A stretch of 64,000 bases of DNA from a virus, in IMG/VR virus record IMGVR_UViG_3300050123_000043, positions 33,829 to 97,828 of that record, one strand, 5' to 3'. Positions 29,001 through 38,442 of the stretch are shown here, in pieces. Under the pieces are notes generated by a model. It had not been told where the DNA came from and did no database searches. It saw nothing but the letters and a program-made list of their open reading frames with translations. How positions within the stretch are numbered: the stretch's first letter is position 1; each line of letters begins with the position of its first letter. The position numbers were made by a program, and so were the translations under genes.

Positions 29001-31243
29001 GTAGCCAAATGGATGACTTGATTAGACAGCGTGATGCTTTGGAAGGTAAAGAAGATCGCAGTGCTGATGAAGAAACAGATCTTGAAAATTTAAATAATCA
29101 AATTGAGGCATTACAGGATCAACGGGATGCTAAGTTTGATGAAATGGATGTTCAGGATAAAGTTGCAAGTAGTCCGAATATAAAACCGGAAGATCGTGAA
29201 AAATATAACGATGTTCTGAATAAAATAAATCGTGAAAAGAAAAGAGTCGTAAAATTTGATGATCGTTATCAGGTGGATGGTCAGGACTATAGAAAGGTTA
29301 CCGATCTTATTGGGGATACTATTTCTGATGAACAACGTCAGGACCCCAGAACCCAGGCCGCTGTAAGTATAGGTAATACTATTGATAGTGTTACAAAGGC
29401 ATATTTTGCCAATGGTTTAACCCAGGAATTTAAAGATTCTGTTTCTGATAAAATGACTCCAGAGACATTTACTGGTATAGTTAAATCACTGGATAAACTT
29501 AAAGCCGATCTTGAAAGAAAAGGAATCAACATTGTATCAAGTAACGTTTTTGTTACCGATCCTACTTTAAAGGTTGCTGGTGAAATTGATTTACTTGGTG
29601 TTGACAAAAACGGTAATTTCAAGATATATGAAATCCAGGCCAGAAGAGGGGACGTTTACAGACAATATGGTAAGAGGGGATTGGGGGTAAAACTTCGTGA
29701 TATTGATGGAAAGAGGCTTAGTATGTACCGCAATATGTTTGCTAATCAGTACGGGTCTATCCCTGATGAGATTGCGGTTAAATTTCCATTCGAAGTAAAA
29801 TATGACAAGACAAACCCTAACGGGTTTATCGAAAATGCCAAGATCAGAGAAGAGATTCGTTTTAATCCTCTTAAGAATGTTGAGATTAAAATGAAAAACG
29901 CGGAACCTTTGAGAATTGGTTCTAAATACAGCAGTGTAGACATGAACCGGATCTTTCTGGATACATTCTTACCTACAAAGGAAAGCGGTGATAAACTTAA
30001 GTTCCTTTTTAGAAACATATCATTAAAAGAGTTGACAAACGGAATGAAGTTGACTGTAAGAGAAGCCCTGCCCGAATTTAAAGCAAAATATGAGCTTCAG
30101 CGTAAGGCCCTGGCAAAAGAACCCGTTGACTTTAACATTAGAAAATTCAGAGATTACAAAAACAAAGACGAACAGGGTAATCCAAGAGAATTCCCTAATC
30201 TTTATAGCCTGGTAGGTAATGTGGAGATGGGGTTAACTTATGACGGTACTCCGGCAGGTTATATGTCTCCAGTAGAGACTATGGCCTACAAGGATATTGA
30301 CGGTAACTTTAAAATACTTGATGAAAACACAGATATTGATACATATTCTGAAGTTACAGGCAACGATAAGGAGAGCTACAACGAATTTAGGAGGATAGCA
30401 GCGGCCTATAAGAAATTACATACAGAATTGACCAATAGAATGAGGGAGTCTCCTAATCACGAGATAACGCTGTCAAACGATGAATTAAGAAAGTTGGTTG
30501 ATTTGAAACCTTCTGTTGGAGAACTTGACCTGGTTAAAGGCAAAGATCAGAGACCTGATTTGAAGGACATTGCTTTCTCTGGTGTTAAAATCGGAGGAAA
30601 GTCTATACCGACTGTTGCAAATATTGACAACAATGACGCTGTTAAGATTTTGATGGATAAGGGTAGAAAGAGTTCTGGTCTTCTTAAGAAATATCAGGAA
30701 GTTGATAGATGGGCCAATGCTCATATAAATGATTTGAAAGCAGCAATGTTTGATAAAAACGGAACTAAGGTTACAAGTAATGTTGCAATAGTAGAGTCCC
30801 CTTCCGGAGATTATAAAATTGTTTCATTAAAGGCTAAAGGAGATTTTAATCCTGATAATCATGAAGATTTTGTTGATGGTTTGGGAAGTAAATTTACAGC
30901 AGCAACAACTAAGAATGTTTTCAAGAATGAAAACATAATGGTAGTTCCTAAACAAACCGATGAGGTAATAAATCTGGATTTAAAAGAACATCAGATTGTT
31001 TCTAAAGTTTATGAAACTGACGATATTGATACCCTGGAAAAATATGGATTAAACCCATCCAAGATAACTCCAGAAACAACAGACACAAAGATTGATCAGT
31101 TTTTAACTGCCTTATCTGATAAGGATAGACAAACCCTTGATGATTTTAGTCTAAATACTAAGGAATCAATAAGAACGGATTTTGAACAGGGGGATTGGTC
31201 TTCAATAGACGATTACATTGATAATATAAAAAATTGTAAATAA
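26060..31243 (+). CDS. Giant virion protein with PD-(D/E)XK nuclease-like domain
   Basis: 1727 residues. Residues 105-250 include hydrophobic, Gly-rich segments (GLGRLVGLTV, GLGYLAGLVG, AAFMVGAFVPGMAI) that could insert in membranes during DNA ejection. Residues 540-1080 are mainly charged helices. Residues 1085-1260 carry a likely PD-(D/E)XK nuclease fold: G1174-E1175-I-D1177 followed 13 residues on by E1191-I-Q1193, where Gln replaces the usual Lys. Codons from about 29300 to 30700 are richer in G+C. The gene ends with its last base shared with the next ATG. Probably injected with the DNA; nuclease activity needs testing given the Lys to Gln change. Confidence 0.65.
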   Translation: MPDFNKYAADVPNVRPEQVIGLSQIVQPKYDYVNTFPPTADLNSGASPEAAQQNTKGFWEKDSKKLNQLFGGVPTSPGAVTPYNEAKRYNSDTLGFLPDRDNEDLYAEKQGFFNSVGSGLGRLVGLTVTKTGTGLGYLAGLVGVGNDSEKYGSGFGAWIAGAGDNGISKWFQSIEDDKIKTDWLPIYQKASEKDHGLFRSLGDLDTWTDKLVDGAAFMVGAFVPGMAISKLKLGANVIEGLSALQGIGRTEEAAALATEGVSGTVASKALETEGLGATIETPETAGTIRPEKGATFKMNGGVPTGADALQHIPRALKWINNAKLARSIDVGATSIINTASQAMYSANDSKNNAYQSLINQKDQNGNNKYSVEQANQISAKVARDNYLMNLGALSLMNLWEANFMFKKPNLSNTFGKQEFGINGLFGDATLAKQTFGERAYSVIKGPAKGVLTTGVWLGNMQLAIDRLNNNPDNFNLDFGDKLKAVGRQYVTQLGNAIVGDDPEAAKSIGIGGLLGGIAGKLLGHNENKEVKKNLSELNKQVSAFREIGNIYKTDDAGKLILEDGNPALDQDKVKSWVASFNKILSLNQVGKSFEKRGVNEMAKLYGDEVFSRFAKAHFDSGMGDLLYQKLRDVSGISKEDLALLGFDPDSKNKETTELLNNYTKKAQNLEELYNNIHGNYVSTDIPNTKAGQKKQFDITDKMFYLSARSQTLSEIIKNSKDTYERVKANADTFNQSFNSLTDGVVDQYNELFENTYSAGKQPPIHPDLYEAEADYTKINQTRDESKDKLDDFVKNNKEVLEKLKKDSRGRYMYEIANKNLLPSAKEMERQQIVQAETTLARNATMNVLSRLADPKFGVKYYDQVYSKELERHAQESGTYDDITKEDDVATKQTKEFYADPKKDLTKLSSTVTPEEVNDAYAQAVDENKIDNKEQIADYIAEKISKGQKLTDQEEVIRKSLGQEVEDNLQKRAKKSDLNELGSQMDDLIRQRDALEGKEDRSADEETDLENLNNQIEALQDQRDAKFDEMDVQDKVASSPNIKPEDREKYNDVLNKINREKKRVVKFDDRYQVDGQDYRKVTDLIGDTISDEQRQDPRTQAAVSIGNTIDSVTKAYFANGLTQEFKDSVSDKMTPETFTGIVKSLDKLKADLERKGINIVSSNVFVTDPTLKVAGEIDLLGVDKNGNFKIYEIQARRGDVYRQYGKRGLGVKLRDIDGKRLSMYRNMFANQYGSIPDEIAVKFPFEVKYDKTNPNGFIENAKIREEIRFNPLKNVEIKMKNAEPLRIGSKYSSVDMNRIFLDTFLPTKESGDKLKFLFRNISLKELTNGMKLTVREALPEFKAKYELQRKALAKEPVDFNIRKFRDYKNKDEQGNPREFPNLYSLVGNVEMGLTYDGTPAGYMSPVETMAYKDIDGNFKILDENTDIDTYSEVTGNDKESYNEFRRIAAAYKKLHTELTNRMRESPNHEITLSNDELRKLVDLKPSVGELDLVKGKDQRPDLKDIAFSGVKIGGKSIPTVANIDNNDAVKILMDKGRKSSGLLKKYQEVDRWANAHINDLKAAMFDKNGTKVTSNVAIVESPSGDYKIVSLKAKGDFNPDNHEDFVDGLGSKFTAATTKNVFKNENIMVVPKQTDEVINLDLKEHQIVSKVYETDDIDTLEKYGLNPSKITPETTDTKIDQFLTALSDKDRQTLDDFSLNTKESIRTDFEQGDWSSIDDYIDNIKNCK

Positions 31244-34200
31244 TGGCAGTAGCTTGTCCAAATAAGAACATGTCCGAATGGAAGGAATTAGCACAACGCT
31301 TTGGTGATAATATTGCCGAAAGTCTTTATTATAGAAATGAAGGAGAGATTCCTTCTGTCCAAGAGGCCCAGGCAATGCTGCGTGGAAGTAAGGTTGGTCA
31401 GTTTAAGGGGCTTGTTAGACATTTACAAAACACTGTTTCCACTGATCCTATTGATTTAGTAAGCAATATGTCACGTATTGTTCAGAAGGTCGGATCGGAT
31501 CTTTATGTCGTTAAAGGAAGCAAATTGAGTGAAAAGCCTACTGTTGGTGCTGAAATGGAAATTCATACACCAAATATTAAGTTCTTAAAGTCAATTAATG
31601 AATCCGTTGGCCCACTGTTTAATCTTATAAAGGTTAACGAAAGTAGTAGCTCTGCCTCTTTGGGGAATGATGTTATTACTGATTTAAGAAATGGAGAATT
31701 CGACTCCCTTCAGGGCCTTACTTATAAAAATGATGCAACTGACGATCTTAAAAGAGATCAAATATTAAAAGATCTTTCTGAACAGGCTTTAAACAGTAAT
31801 GAGGAAAGAAGAGGACTCGAATCTTCTATTGGTAAACCTATCGTTGATAAAATTATCAAATATAATGAATCTTTAAAACCTGCTGAAGAAAAGACTGACG
31901 CTAAAAAAGTAGAGGATGCTATAAAAGCGAGTCCTGTTGTATTCAATAATTTAACTGAGGACGATAAAGGGAATTATGTATTCTTTCATTATTCTAATGC
32001 TGATTTAACTAAATCAGGTATTAATCCAGAGAACTTTGGAAAGAACACTAATGTAACCGGAAGAGAAGAAGCTTCAAGAAGCGTTCCTGCAAGCCTTTAT
32101 TATACAGACTCTAAAGTAGCAGAGCCTGGGCTTGGTACATATAAGCATGTAGTAAGGGTGCCAAAAAGCGAAGTGTATCCTTTTAACTCTGATCCATTGA
32201 ATCTATATACTGAAGCTGAAAAGCGGTTCAAAGAACAGTATCCAGATAGATCATTTAACCCTAATGAACAAATTGGTTGGATAGGTAAAGTGGCTGCTGA
32301 GAAGGGATATAAAATGATTGTTGCGGAATGGGGAGGGTTAAAGAAGAAAGCATTAAGAGCAGAAAGCATCAATACATTAAAACCGGAGCTTATTGAAAAA
32401 CCTTTAGGGGGTACATATGGTGCTAACGCTATTGAACCAATAGGTAATGAAAAGTTTATCACAAATAGAAAAAGATATAAATCTGAAATAACCGATAAAA
32501 GCGCAACAACTGACGCAACCGTTTTAAACGATTATGCCCCTGGAACATATAAGGTTGAAATCAATCAGGATGTTCTGAATAATATTGCATCAAAGAACGC
32601 TGATCTTAAAAATAAAGAGAATGTATCTGATCAGAAAGAGACATTGGCTACTAATAATGATATTTTAAATAATAAGGCTCCTAAATACAGTAAAGCGTAT
32701 GGAGATGCACAAGTTGCTTCCGTAAACTATAACCTTATAAATAATTTGCAGAAGAAGTTCAATATTCCTTATGAAATAATAAATGATAATACTTCAGATT
32801 ACAGGGGTAAGTTTGAAAATGGAAAAGTGACTATTAATGCAGCAAAATTAAATGAATATACTGCCTTGCATGAATACCTTCATCCGTTTACAGCAGCAAT
32901 GCAAAAAGATAATCCGGATCTCTACAATAATCTTATTCAGGACTTACAAAGCACAGAAGCTGGTAAGAAAGTAATTGAAGAAATAAAAACCAAATATCCA
33001 GAACTCGGTTCAAAAGATCAGTTAGACGAAGCTCTTGTAAGTCATCTTAGTCAAATTACTCAACAGGATCAAATAAAAGCTAAACCCTGGTATAACAGAT
33101 TAATGGATTGGTTTAGAGATCTGTTTGGTAGAAATAATGTAAGCATATCAGGTCTGGACATGAACATGACCCTGGACGATATTGCTAATAAGATTATTGA
33201 TCCTACTTATAGTGCGGATTTAAAGCATTACGCTGCTTCTAATGATATGGCTGCAAAATATCAAAAAGATAATGATACCCCAGAACATTCTGAGAATTTT
33301 AATCGTATTCTTGATAAAATCAAAAACAATCTGACCCTTGATATAAATATTCCTGCAAAGAATAAAGAACAGGAAACACGTAAATATTTCTCTGGTCGCC
33401 AGTTGGCAGACATCCAGGCGAATAAAAATGTTTATAGGGCTGTTAATGATTACGTAACAAGTGCTATTATAAATGCAAAGAAGATCAATGAAAAATTTGA
33501 TGAGTTTAAAACTCTTTATGATGGAGCTGGTGGTAATTTGTCAGAGGACCAGAGAATTAAAGGGGCTGGTGTATTGGCTGAAATGGAACAGCATGTCGCT
33601 ATTTACAATCAAAGTAGTTTTATTATAGATGCTATCAAACAAGAAAACGCTGAGGAATATGATGATAATTTCAAACTATTAAAAAATCGTTTGGATGGGG
33701 ATACTTCAATTATTAATAATTATCATGAGTATGGTTTAAAGCTTATGAGTGATTGGTTATATCCAACAATGAAAAAGGCTATTGATAATGATATTAAGTC
33801 TGGTAACATTCAAAAGATGCCTGGTTATGCTGAATATCTAGCTGTAAAAGCAAAAAGCCCAAATATAGAAGAAGGTGACGCTATTGAACAAGGAGTAAAG
33901 ACCTGGTTGAAAGGGCAGATGGAACATGCTACTAGTGATATTGGATTTTTCAATTCATATATGACTGGAGTTTTAAATTCTAAGGACGCTATCAGTCAAC
34001 TTACTGCTCTTTCCCTAAAAGAAGAGTTTGCAAAAAACAATTCAAGATTATTTAAAGTTAAAACCTCAATACAAAATGCAATTACGAAAGTTACTGGTAA
34101 AAAGATTTTTACAACTAATGAACAGCATAAAGAACTCTATAAAGGATTTGTCCATCAAGTAGACAACTGGGAAAAGACAGGCTATGATGAAGACGGTAAT

Positions 34201-36465
34201 GCTAAGTTCGATTATGTTAAGAGAACAGCGTTTCATGAACCATACCGTTATGATCAGTTTTATAAAGCAAAGAGAGAGATGTTTGAAAAACTTGGATTTC
34301 GTCCAAATAAAAATGATGAATCCGCATATGCATCATGGCAAGCAAAAAAGGATGCATGGTTTGATGAACACAGTGTTCGTATAGCAAATGATAAGGGAGA
34401 AACCATTCGGACGGTTCCTTCAGATCGTTATATAAATCCGGAATATGCTAAAGCGTCTTCTGATCCTTTATTTAAAGAGCTTACTAAGCATTACAACGAT
34501 GCAAACGGTAAGCTTGGTAAGTACCAGTTAAAATATGGTATTGTTCCTCAGCAGGAAGTTGAGGGTGGATTATTATCCGGTCTAAGTGCAAAGAAAGGGT
34601 TGAAGGAGAATGTTCAGGGATTAAAGGAAAACTTAAAAACGTCTTTAGGATCTCGTTTAGGAGATTATTATGCTCAAGATATAGACGGTAAAGAATATAA
34701 AACTATTCCTATTCGCTGGACTCATCTTGTGGATGAAGACCGTCTGAATTATAATTTAGGTAAGACGGTTGGTGATTTTTGGGAATCTTCTTCTAAATAT
34801 GAATCAGCTAAGAATGTAGAACCATTGGTTCGTACTCTTAAAAACTTTATAGAAGGAAATTCCCTTTTAAAAATAGGAGAACGTGATGCTCCTGAGATTG
34901 ATGCTAAAGGTGGAAAAAGAATTAGTAATTATGTAAAAAATCTTACTAAGACAAAAGATCAACCAAATATTAATAGACAACTCGTAGACTTCTTAAATGA
35001 TACTATTTACGGGGAAACAGAAAAGAAGTCAAACATTAAATCTCCTTTTTTGAATTTGAAATATTTAGTTTACAAGAAAGGTGACACTTCTGTAAACGGT
35101 AAAGCGCATCGTGAATATGTTTATTCTCTTGAAGATCTTAAAAAGAAAACCGGTTCAGAAAGTATTGAAAATGATCATTTCACAAAAGGAACTGAAAAGG
35201 ATGTGAACGGTTATGGTGTTACTCTTGTTCGTAATGACAAAATTTTATCAGTAAATAAATTAGGAAGAAAATTAAATGGATTATCAGCGACTATTAACCT
35301 GGGAGTAAACGTTATTGCGGGAGCGTCCCACTTACTTCGTGGAGTTGCCTCTAATTTTATTGAAGCCACAGGAGGTAAATATTTTAGTCATCCTGATTGG
35401 GCTTCGGCTTATAAAGAATATTTCAAGAACCTTACTAATTTCAGCTTCATGGAAGATACTAGAGGCGGTAAGGGTTCGAAGATAACTCAACTGTTGACTC
35501 ATTATGGTACATTCCAGGGAGAATTCCTAGATCAGTTTGGTAAGCATATTGGGGAAGGAGTTGTAAACAAGCTTTTTAAAAGATCATCTCTGTTCTTTTC
35601 AATACACGGGGCTGAACACATGATTCAGACAACCCAGATGATCGCAGCCATGAAGCATTTGAAGCTTGCCGATGGAAAGACTTCTTTGTTTGATGCCTGG
35701 GAAAAGGGTGAAGACGGATATATAAAGATTAAAGATGGTCTTAAATGGGATGATACAAAGGACAACGAATTTAAAAACCTGGTTCAATCCATTAATAAAG
35801 ACCGTGGTAACTATTCAGACTTTGATAAGGCTGCTCTTAGCCGCTTGTGGTGGGGTAAGATGATAATGATGTTCCGTAGGCACATTTTTAATGGTATTAA
35901 GGCGCGTTGGGGTGCTTCTTATGTAGATTATGAAAGAGGTGGGGCCACTCAAGGCTATTACAGGTCCTTTATAACCAGCTTGGCAAGTGAATTCAATGAG
36001 TTCAGGCTTAATGGAAAGTTCCGTAAACTGAGTCCAGATGAAGCGTACTATGCTAAAAAAACACTTGCTGATATAGGAATGTTTGCAATGCTTGCCGGGG
36101 TCCTGGTGCCAGCCTTTAAAGATAAAGAAGAGCATCCTACAGGGGCAGATGATTACCTGGCTCTGTTCGCCAGAAGACTTCAGATGGATGTCAGCTTCTT
36201 CTATAACCCTTTGGAATGGAAGAAGGTAATTCAGAATCCGGTAGTTACTGGAAGTACTATTGATAAGTTTGCTGACTTCTTTCATCAAGCGGCAACGGCT
36301 CCTTCAGAAGAATATCAAAAGGACGGATCATCTTATTCTGCCGGTGATAGTAAACTAGCTCATAAAGCTTCTCAATTAATACCGGGATATAGAATAGCTT
36401 TAAACTTGCAAAACCCTCAAGATCTATTAAAATTTTATGATCTTCAGAAGCCGATTGGAAAGTAA
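31243..36465 (+). CDS. Giant polyvalent virion protein with ART-like and zincin-like domains
   Basis: 1740 residues. Residues 245-385 look like an ADP-ribosyltransferase domain of the H-Y-E type found in phage polyvalent proteins: FFHYSN (H249), SLYYTDS and a Glu-rich C-terminal strand. Residues 500-640 hold a zinc metallopeptidase signature, H543-E-Y-L-H547, with a likely third ligand E596 in DEAL. The central part is helical. The last 400 residues include conserved hydrophobic helices (LSATINLGVNVIAGASHLL, ADIGMFAMLAGVLVPAF). It is translationally coupled to the preceding giant gene. Such modules are thought to enter the cell with the DNA and act on host targets. Confidence 0.65.
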   Translation: MAVACPNKNMSEWKELAQRFGDNIAESLYYRNEGEIPSVQEAQAMLRGSKVGQFKGLVRHLQNTVSTDPIDLVSNMSRIVQKVGSDLYVVKGSKLSEKPTVGAEMEIHTPNIKFLKSINESVGPLFNLIKVNESSSSASLGNDVITDLRNGEFDSLQGLTYKNDATDDLKRDQILKDLSEQALNSNEERRGLESSIGKPIVDKIIKYNESLKPAEEKTDAKKVEDAIKASPVVFNNLTEDDKGNYVFFHYSNADLTKSGINPENFGKNTNVTGREEASRSVPASLYYTDSKVAEPGLGTYKHVVRVPKSEVYPFNSDPLNLYTEAEKRFKEQYPDRSFNPNEQIGWIGKVAAEKGYKMIVAEWGGLKKKALRAESINTLKPELIEKPLGGTYGANAIEPIGNEKFITNRKRYKSEITDKSATTDATVLNDYAPGTYKVEINQDVLNNIASKNADLKNKENVSDQKETLATNNDILNNKAPKYSKAYGDAQVASVNYNLINNLQKKFNIPYEIINDNTSDYRGKFENGKVTINAAKLNEYTALHEYLHPFTAAMQKDNPDLYNNLIQDLQSTEAGKKVIEEIKTKYPELGSKDQLDEALVSHLSQITQQDQIKAKPWYNRLMDWFRDLFGRNNVSISGLDMNMTLDDIANKIIDPTYSADLKHYAASNDMAAKYQKDNDTPEHSENFNRILDKIKNNLTLDINIPAKNKEQETRKYFSGRQLADIQANKNVYRAVNDYVTSAIINAKKINEKFDEFKTLYDGAGGNLSEDQRIKGAGVLAEMEQHVAIYNQSSFIIDAIKQENAEEYDDNFKLLKNRLDGDTSIINNYHEYGLKLMSDWLYPTMKKAIDNDIKSGNIQKMPGYAEYLAVKAKSPNIEEGDAIEQGVKTWLKGQMEHATSDIGFFNSYMTGVLNSKDAISQLTALSLKEEFAKNNSRLFKVKTSIQNAITKVTGKKIFTTNEQHKELYKGFVHQVDNWEKTGYDEDGNAKFDYVKRTAFHEPYRYDQFYKAKREMFEKLGFRPNKNDESAYASWQAKKDAWFDEHSVRIANDKGETIRTVPSDRYINPEYAKASSDPLFKELTKHYNDANGKLGKYQLKYGIVPQQEVEGGLLSGLSAKKGLKENVQGLKENLKTSLGSRLGDYYAQDIDGKEYKTIPIRWTHLVDEDRLNYNLGKTVGDFWESSSKYESAKNVEPLVRTLKNFIEGNSLLKIGERDAPEIDAKGGKRISNYVKNLTKTKDQPNINRQLVDFLNDTIYGETEKKSNIKSPFLNLKYLVYKKGDTSVNGKAHREYVYSLEDLKKKTGSESIENDHFTKGTEKDVNGYGVTLVRNDKILSVNKLGRKLNGLSATINLGVNVIAGASHLLRGVASNFIEATGGKYFSHPDWASAYKEYFKNLTNFSFMEDTRGGKGSKITQLLTHYGTFQGEFLDQFGKHIGEGVVNKLFKRSSLFFSIHGAEHMIQTTQMIAAMKHLKLADGKTSLFDAWEKGEDGYIKIKDGLKWDDTKDNEFKNLVQSINKDRGNYSDFDKAALSRLWWGKMIMMFRRHIFNGIKARWGASYVDYERGGATQGYYRSFITSLASEFNEFRLNGKFRKLSPDEAYYAKKTLADIGMFAMLAGVLVPAFKDKEEHPTGADDYLALFARRLQMDVSFFYNPLEWKKVIQNPVVTGSTIDKFADFFHQAATAPSEEYQKDGSSYSAGDSKLAHKASQLIPGYRIALNLQNPQDLLKFYDLQKPIGK

Positions 36466-36521
36466 TAATGCGAGTATGCGTTGAAATTTAGGGTTGATAG
36501 CGGCATTTTTTATTTGTTTAT

Positions 36522-36579
36522 TATATTTGTGGTTATATAATGACTTTTCCATAGAAAAGTGGGCCTTTTACCAAAAAGG
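36522..36579 (+). promoter_or_regulatory. Leader of the second late operon: -7 box and two tandem hairpins
   Basis: The 151-base gap before 36617 holds TATATTTG at 36522-36529 (a good -7 box, without a well-spaced TTTG). Two perfect small hairpins follow: 36543-36560 (ACTTTTC, CATA, GAAAAGT) and 36564-36579 (CCTTTT, ACCA, AAAAGG). Neither hairpin is followed by a T-run, so they would lie in the 5' leader of the fibre/lysis transcript. Confidence 0.5.
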
Positions 36580-36616
36580 TGGAGTTATTTCATAACTGAA
36601 TTTAAAATATTATTAT

Positions 36617-36928
36617 ATGAATTGGGGAGACTTTCGTGACCCGTTTAATCACGCTATCACTTTATTAAAGCAGATCGCTAATCACACTAATCAATCAGGT
36701 TGTTGTACTGCTGTAACTTCTTCTGGGATAAATACTTCTATTCCAGCGGGGTTTGCTTCTATTGCTATTACTGCTGAATCAGGCGGGGTTAATATTACTC
36801 TTTCTGATGGAACTGTATTTCCTTTATCTGTTCTTGGTGAAGTTTTTGTTGATGCCGCTGGAGCAAATAAGTCCTTACCGGCTTATACAATTTCCGGTGG
36901 TACTTGGAAATGGCATGGTATTAAATAA
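36617..36928 (+). CDS. Small fibre-associated protein
   Basis: 103 residues. A short helical N terminus (FNHAITLLKQIANHTNQSG) precedes a beta-rich remainder ending in SGGTWKWHGIK. This is the shape of a small base or tip piece of a tail fibre. It is the first gene of the second late operon and lies 15 bases before a longer fibre gene. Not assigned to a named family. Confidence 0.55.
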   Translation: MNWGDFRDPFNHAITLLKQIANHTNQSGCCTAVTSSGINTSIPAGFASIAITAESGGVNITLSDGTVFPLSVLGEVFVDAAGANKSLPAYTISGGTWKWHGIK

Positions 36929-36943
36929 TTGAAATTTTAAATA

Positions 36944-38164
36944 ATGCGTCTTTTATCCTTAAGTAAATATCCTGGTACAGGTGATGGGGGAGCCGGTGTA
37001 ACATCTTTTAATACTAGAACAGGTATTGTAACCCTTCTTGGTAGTGATGTTATAACTGCACTCGGTTATACTCCTTTATCTGGAGCTAATGATGGTTTAT
37101 CATTATCTGGAACAATTGTTCAATTAGGTCAAACTGTTGGAGCGGCGGGTGGTCCTGCAAAGTTATTAGATAATAGAGAAATACCTTTTAATGGATTTTC
37201 TTTGCTATTTAACGGTATTGGTGCTGTAACTGGAGCACATTTAATATTAGAATATGATCCAGCCGCAGCAGGTCTTTTCGAACCTTATATATCATTTTTA
37301 GCTTCAAATGGAACTACAAATTCAACCCTTCGAATTGATTCAACAGGGAGTATTTATTTTGGGTTAAATAATGGTCCTTTTTGTACAGGAAGAGATAATT
37401 TTAGTCTTGGTTCTAATGCAATGGCAAACGCAACTACAGCAAGAGATTCTATTGCTATTGGTCCTCAAACATTATTTAATGCAGGAACATCTCAAAAGAA
37501 TATTGCCATTGGTTCAGATTCTCTTGATACTTCAGGTTCTTCTATTGGAAGTTTTAATACGGTAATTGGGAGCATAAGTTTAGATAACGGATCTTCCGTT
37601 GGAAATGCTAATATTGTAATAGGAAGCGCAAATAATAATTCTGGTGGAGGAGCTATTGCAGATGATAATATAATTATAGGAAATAGTAATAATCTTGAAA
37701 ATGGCGTTACTAATACTATAGTAATTGGAGATAATAATGTTTCTGTACCTGTAAGTAATATTATTCTTCTTGGTGTAGCAACTCAAAACACAATTATTGG
37801 AAACGACCAAGCTGTTATTCCAGTAGACAACGGTAGCAGAGTACAAGTATTTGGTGATATTCAGAATACTGGTTCTAAACTGGCAATAAGAACAATAGTA
37901 GCTAATGATAATATTTTAACTCTTGATAATACGATTGTTGTAGATACAACATCCGGAAATATTTCATTGGGTGCAATTCCTGCCAACTTAAAAAATGGGG
38001 TTTTCACCATAAAAAAGAAAACAATTGATGCAAATACTGTTACTGTAACAATGTCAACGGGTAATATATATTCTTCTGCTGGACCTGCTACAAGTTTTGT
38101 TTTTTCAAATCCAGGAGAATCAATAACCCTTCATTTTGATGGAACTAACGCATTTATAATATAA
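36944..38164 (+). CDS. Trimeric tail fibre with YadA-head-like repeats
   Basis: 406 residues. Residues 18-48 contain the fibre motif SFNTRTGIVTLLGSDVITAL followed by GYTP, common in phage tail fibres and also found in the gene at 40799. Residues 145-285 are a run of short repeats of the YadA-head type (DSIAIG, KNIAIGSDSL, NTVIGS, NIVIGS, NIIIGNSNN, NTIVIGDNN), a left-handed beta-roll that trimerises. A C-terminal beta cap follows. Likely a receptor-binding or side fibre. Confidence 0.75.
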   Translation: MRLLSLSKYPGTGDGGAGVTSFNTRTGIVTLLGSDVITALGYTPLSGANDGLSLSGTIVQLGQTVGAAGGPAKLLDNREIPFNGFSLLFNGIGAVTGAHLILEYDPAAAGLFEPYISFLASNGTTNSTLRIDSTGSIYFGLNNGPFCTGRDNFSLGSNAMANATTARDSIAIGPQTLFNAGTSQKNIAIGSDSLDTSGSSIGSFNTVIGSISLDNGSSVGNANIVIGSANNNSGGGAIADDNIIIGNSNNLENGVTNTIVIGDNNVSVPVSNIILLGVATQNTIIGNDQAVIPVDNGSRVQVFGDIQNTGSKLAIRTIVANDNILTLDNTIVVDTTSGNISLGAIPANLKNGVFTIKKKTIDANTVTVTMSTGNIYSSAGPATSFVFSNPGESITLHFDGTNAFII

Positions 38165-38175
38165 TTTGATTTAAG

Positions 38176-38442
38176 ATGGCATATAATACAGAGAGTGGAT
38201 CAAGCGGAATATTTGCATCGGGACAGGTCACACTTGCGGCTGGAACAAAAGCTATTGCTATACCTGGTTTAACTACTTCAAGTAAAGGATATGTTAGTCT
38301 TGTCACACCAATTGCCGCAGCAGCAACTGTTATGTATCAAGCAGATTGTACAGCCGGTATCCTTACTATACAAGCAAATATAGCAGCCGGTACTATTCAG
38401 GCTTCAGATACATCAATTGTTAATTATATTGTTATACTTTAA
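38176..38442 (+). CDS. Small beta-rich virion protein
   Basis: 88 residues, Ala/Thr/Ile-rich, probably beta throughout, with no signal peptide. The opening (MAYNTESGSSGIFASGQVTL) resembles that of the adhesin at 45313 (MAYNTDPIASSGQTGL), suggesting a shared attachment peptide. Its stop overlaps the start of the next gene. Likely a fibre cap or decoration piece. Confidence 0.55.
   Translation: MAYNTESGSSGIFASGQVTLAAGTKAIAIPGLTTSSKGYVSLVTPIAAAATVMYQADCTAGILTIQANIAAGTIQASDTSIVNYIVIL

Noticed and set aside
35815-36288. Minus-strand open frame of 157 codons opposite the end of the second giant gene
   Set aside because: Lies wholly within a clear coding gene on the other strand; codon pattern follows that gene.
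26060-36465. Giant crAss-like virion RNA polymerase
   Set aside because: Size and position fit, but the DxDGD catalytic motif could not be found in either giant protein; ART-, zincin- and nuclease-like motifs are seen instead.
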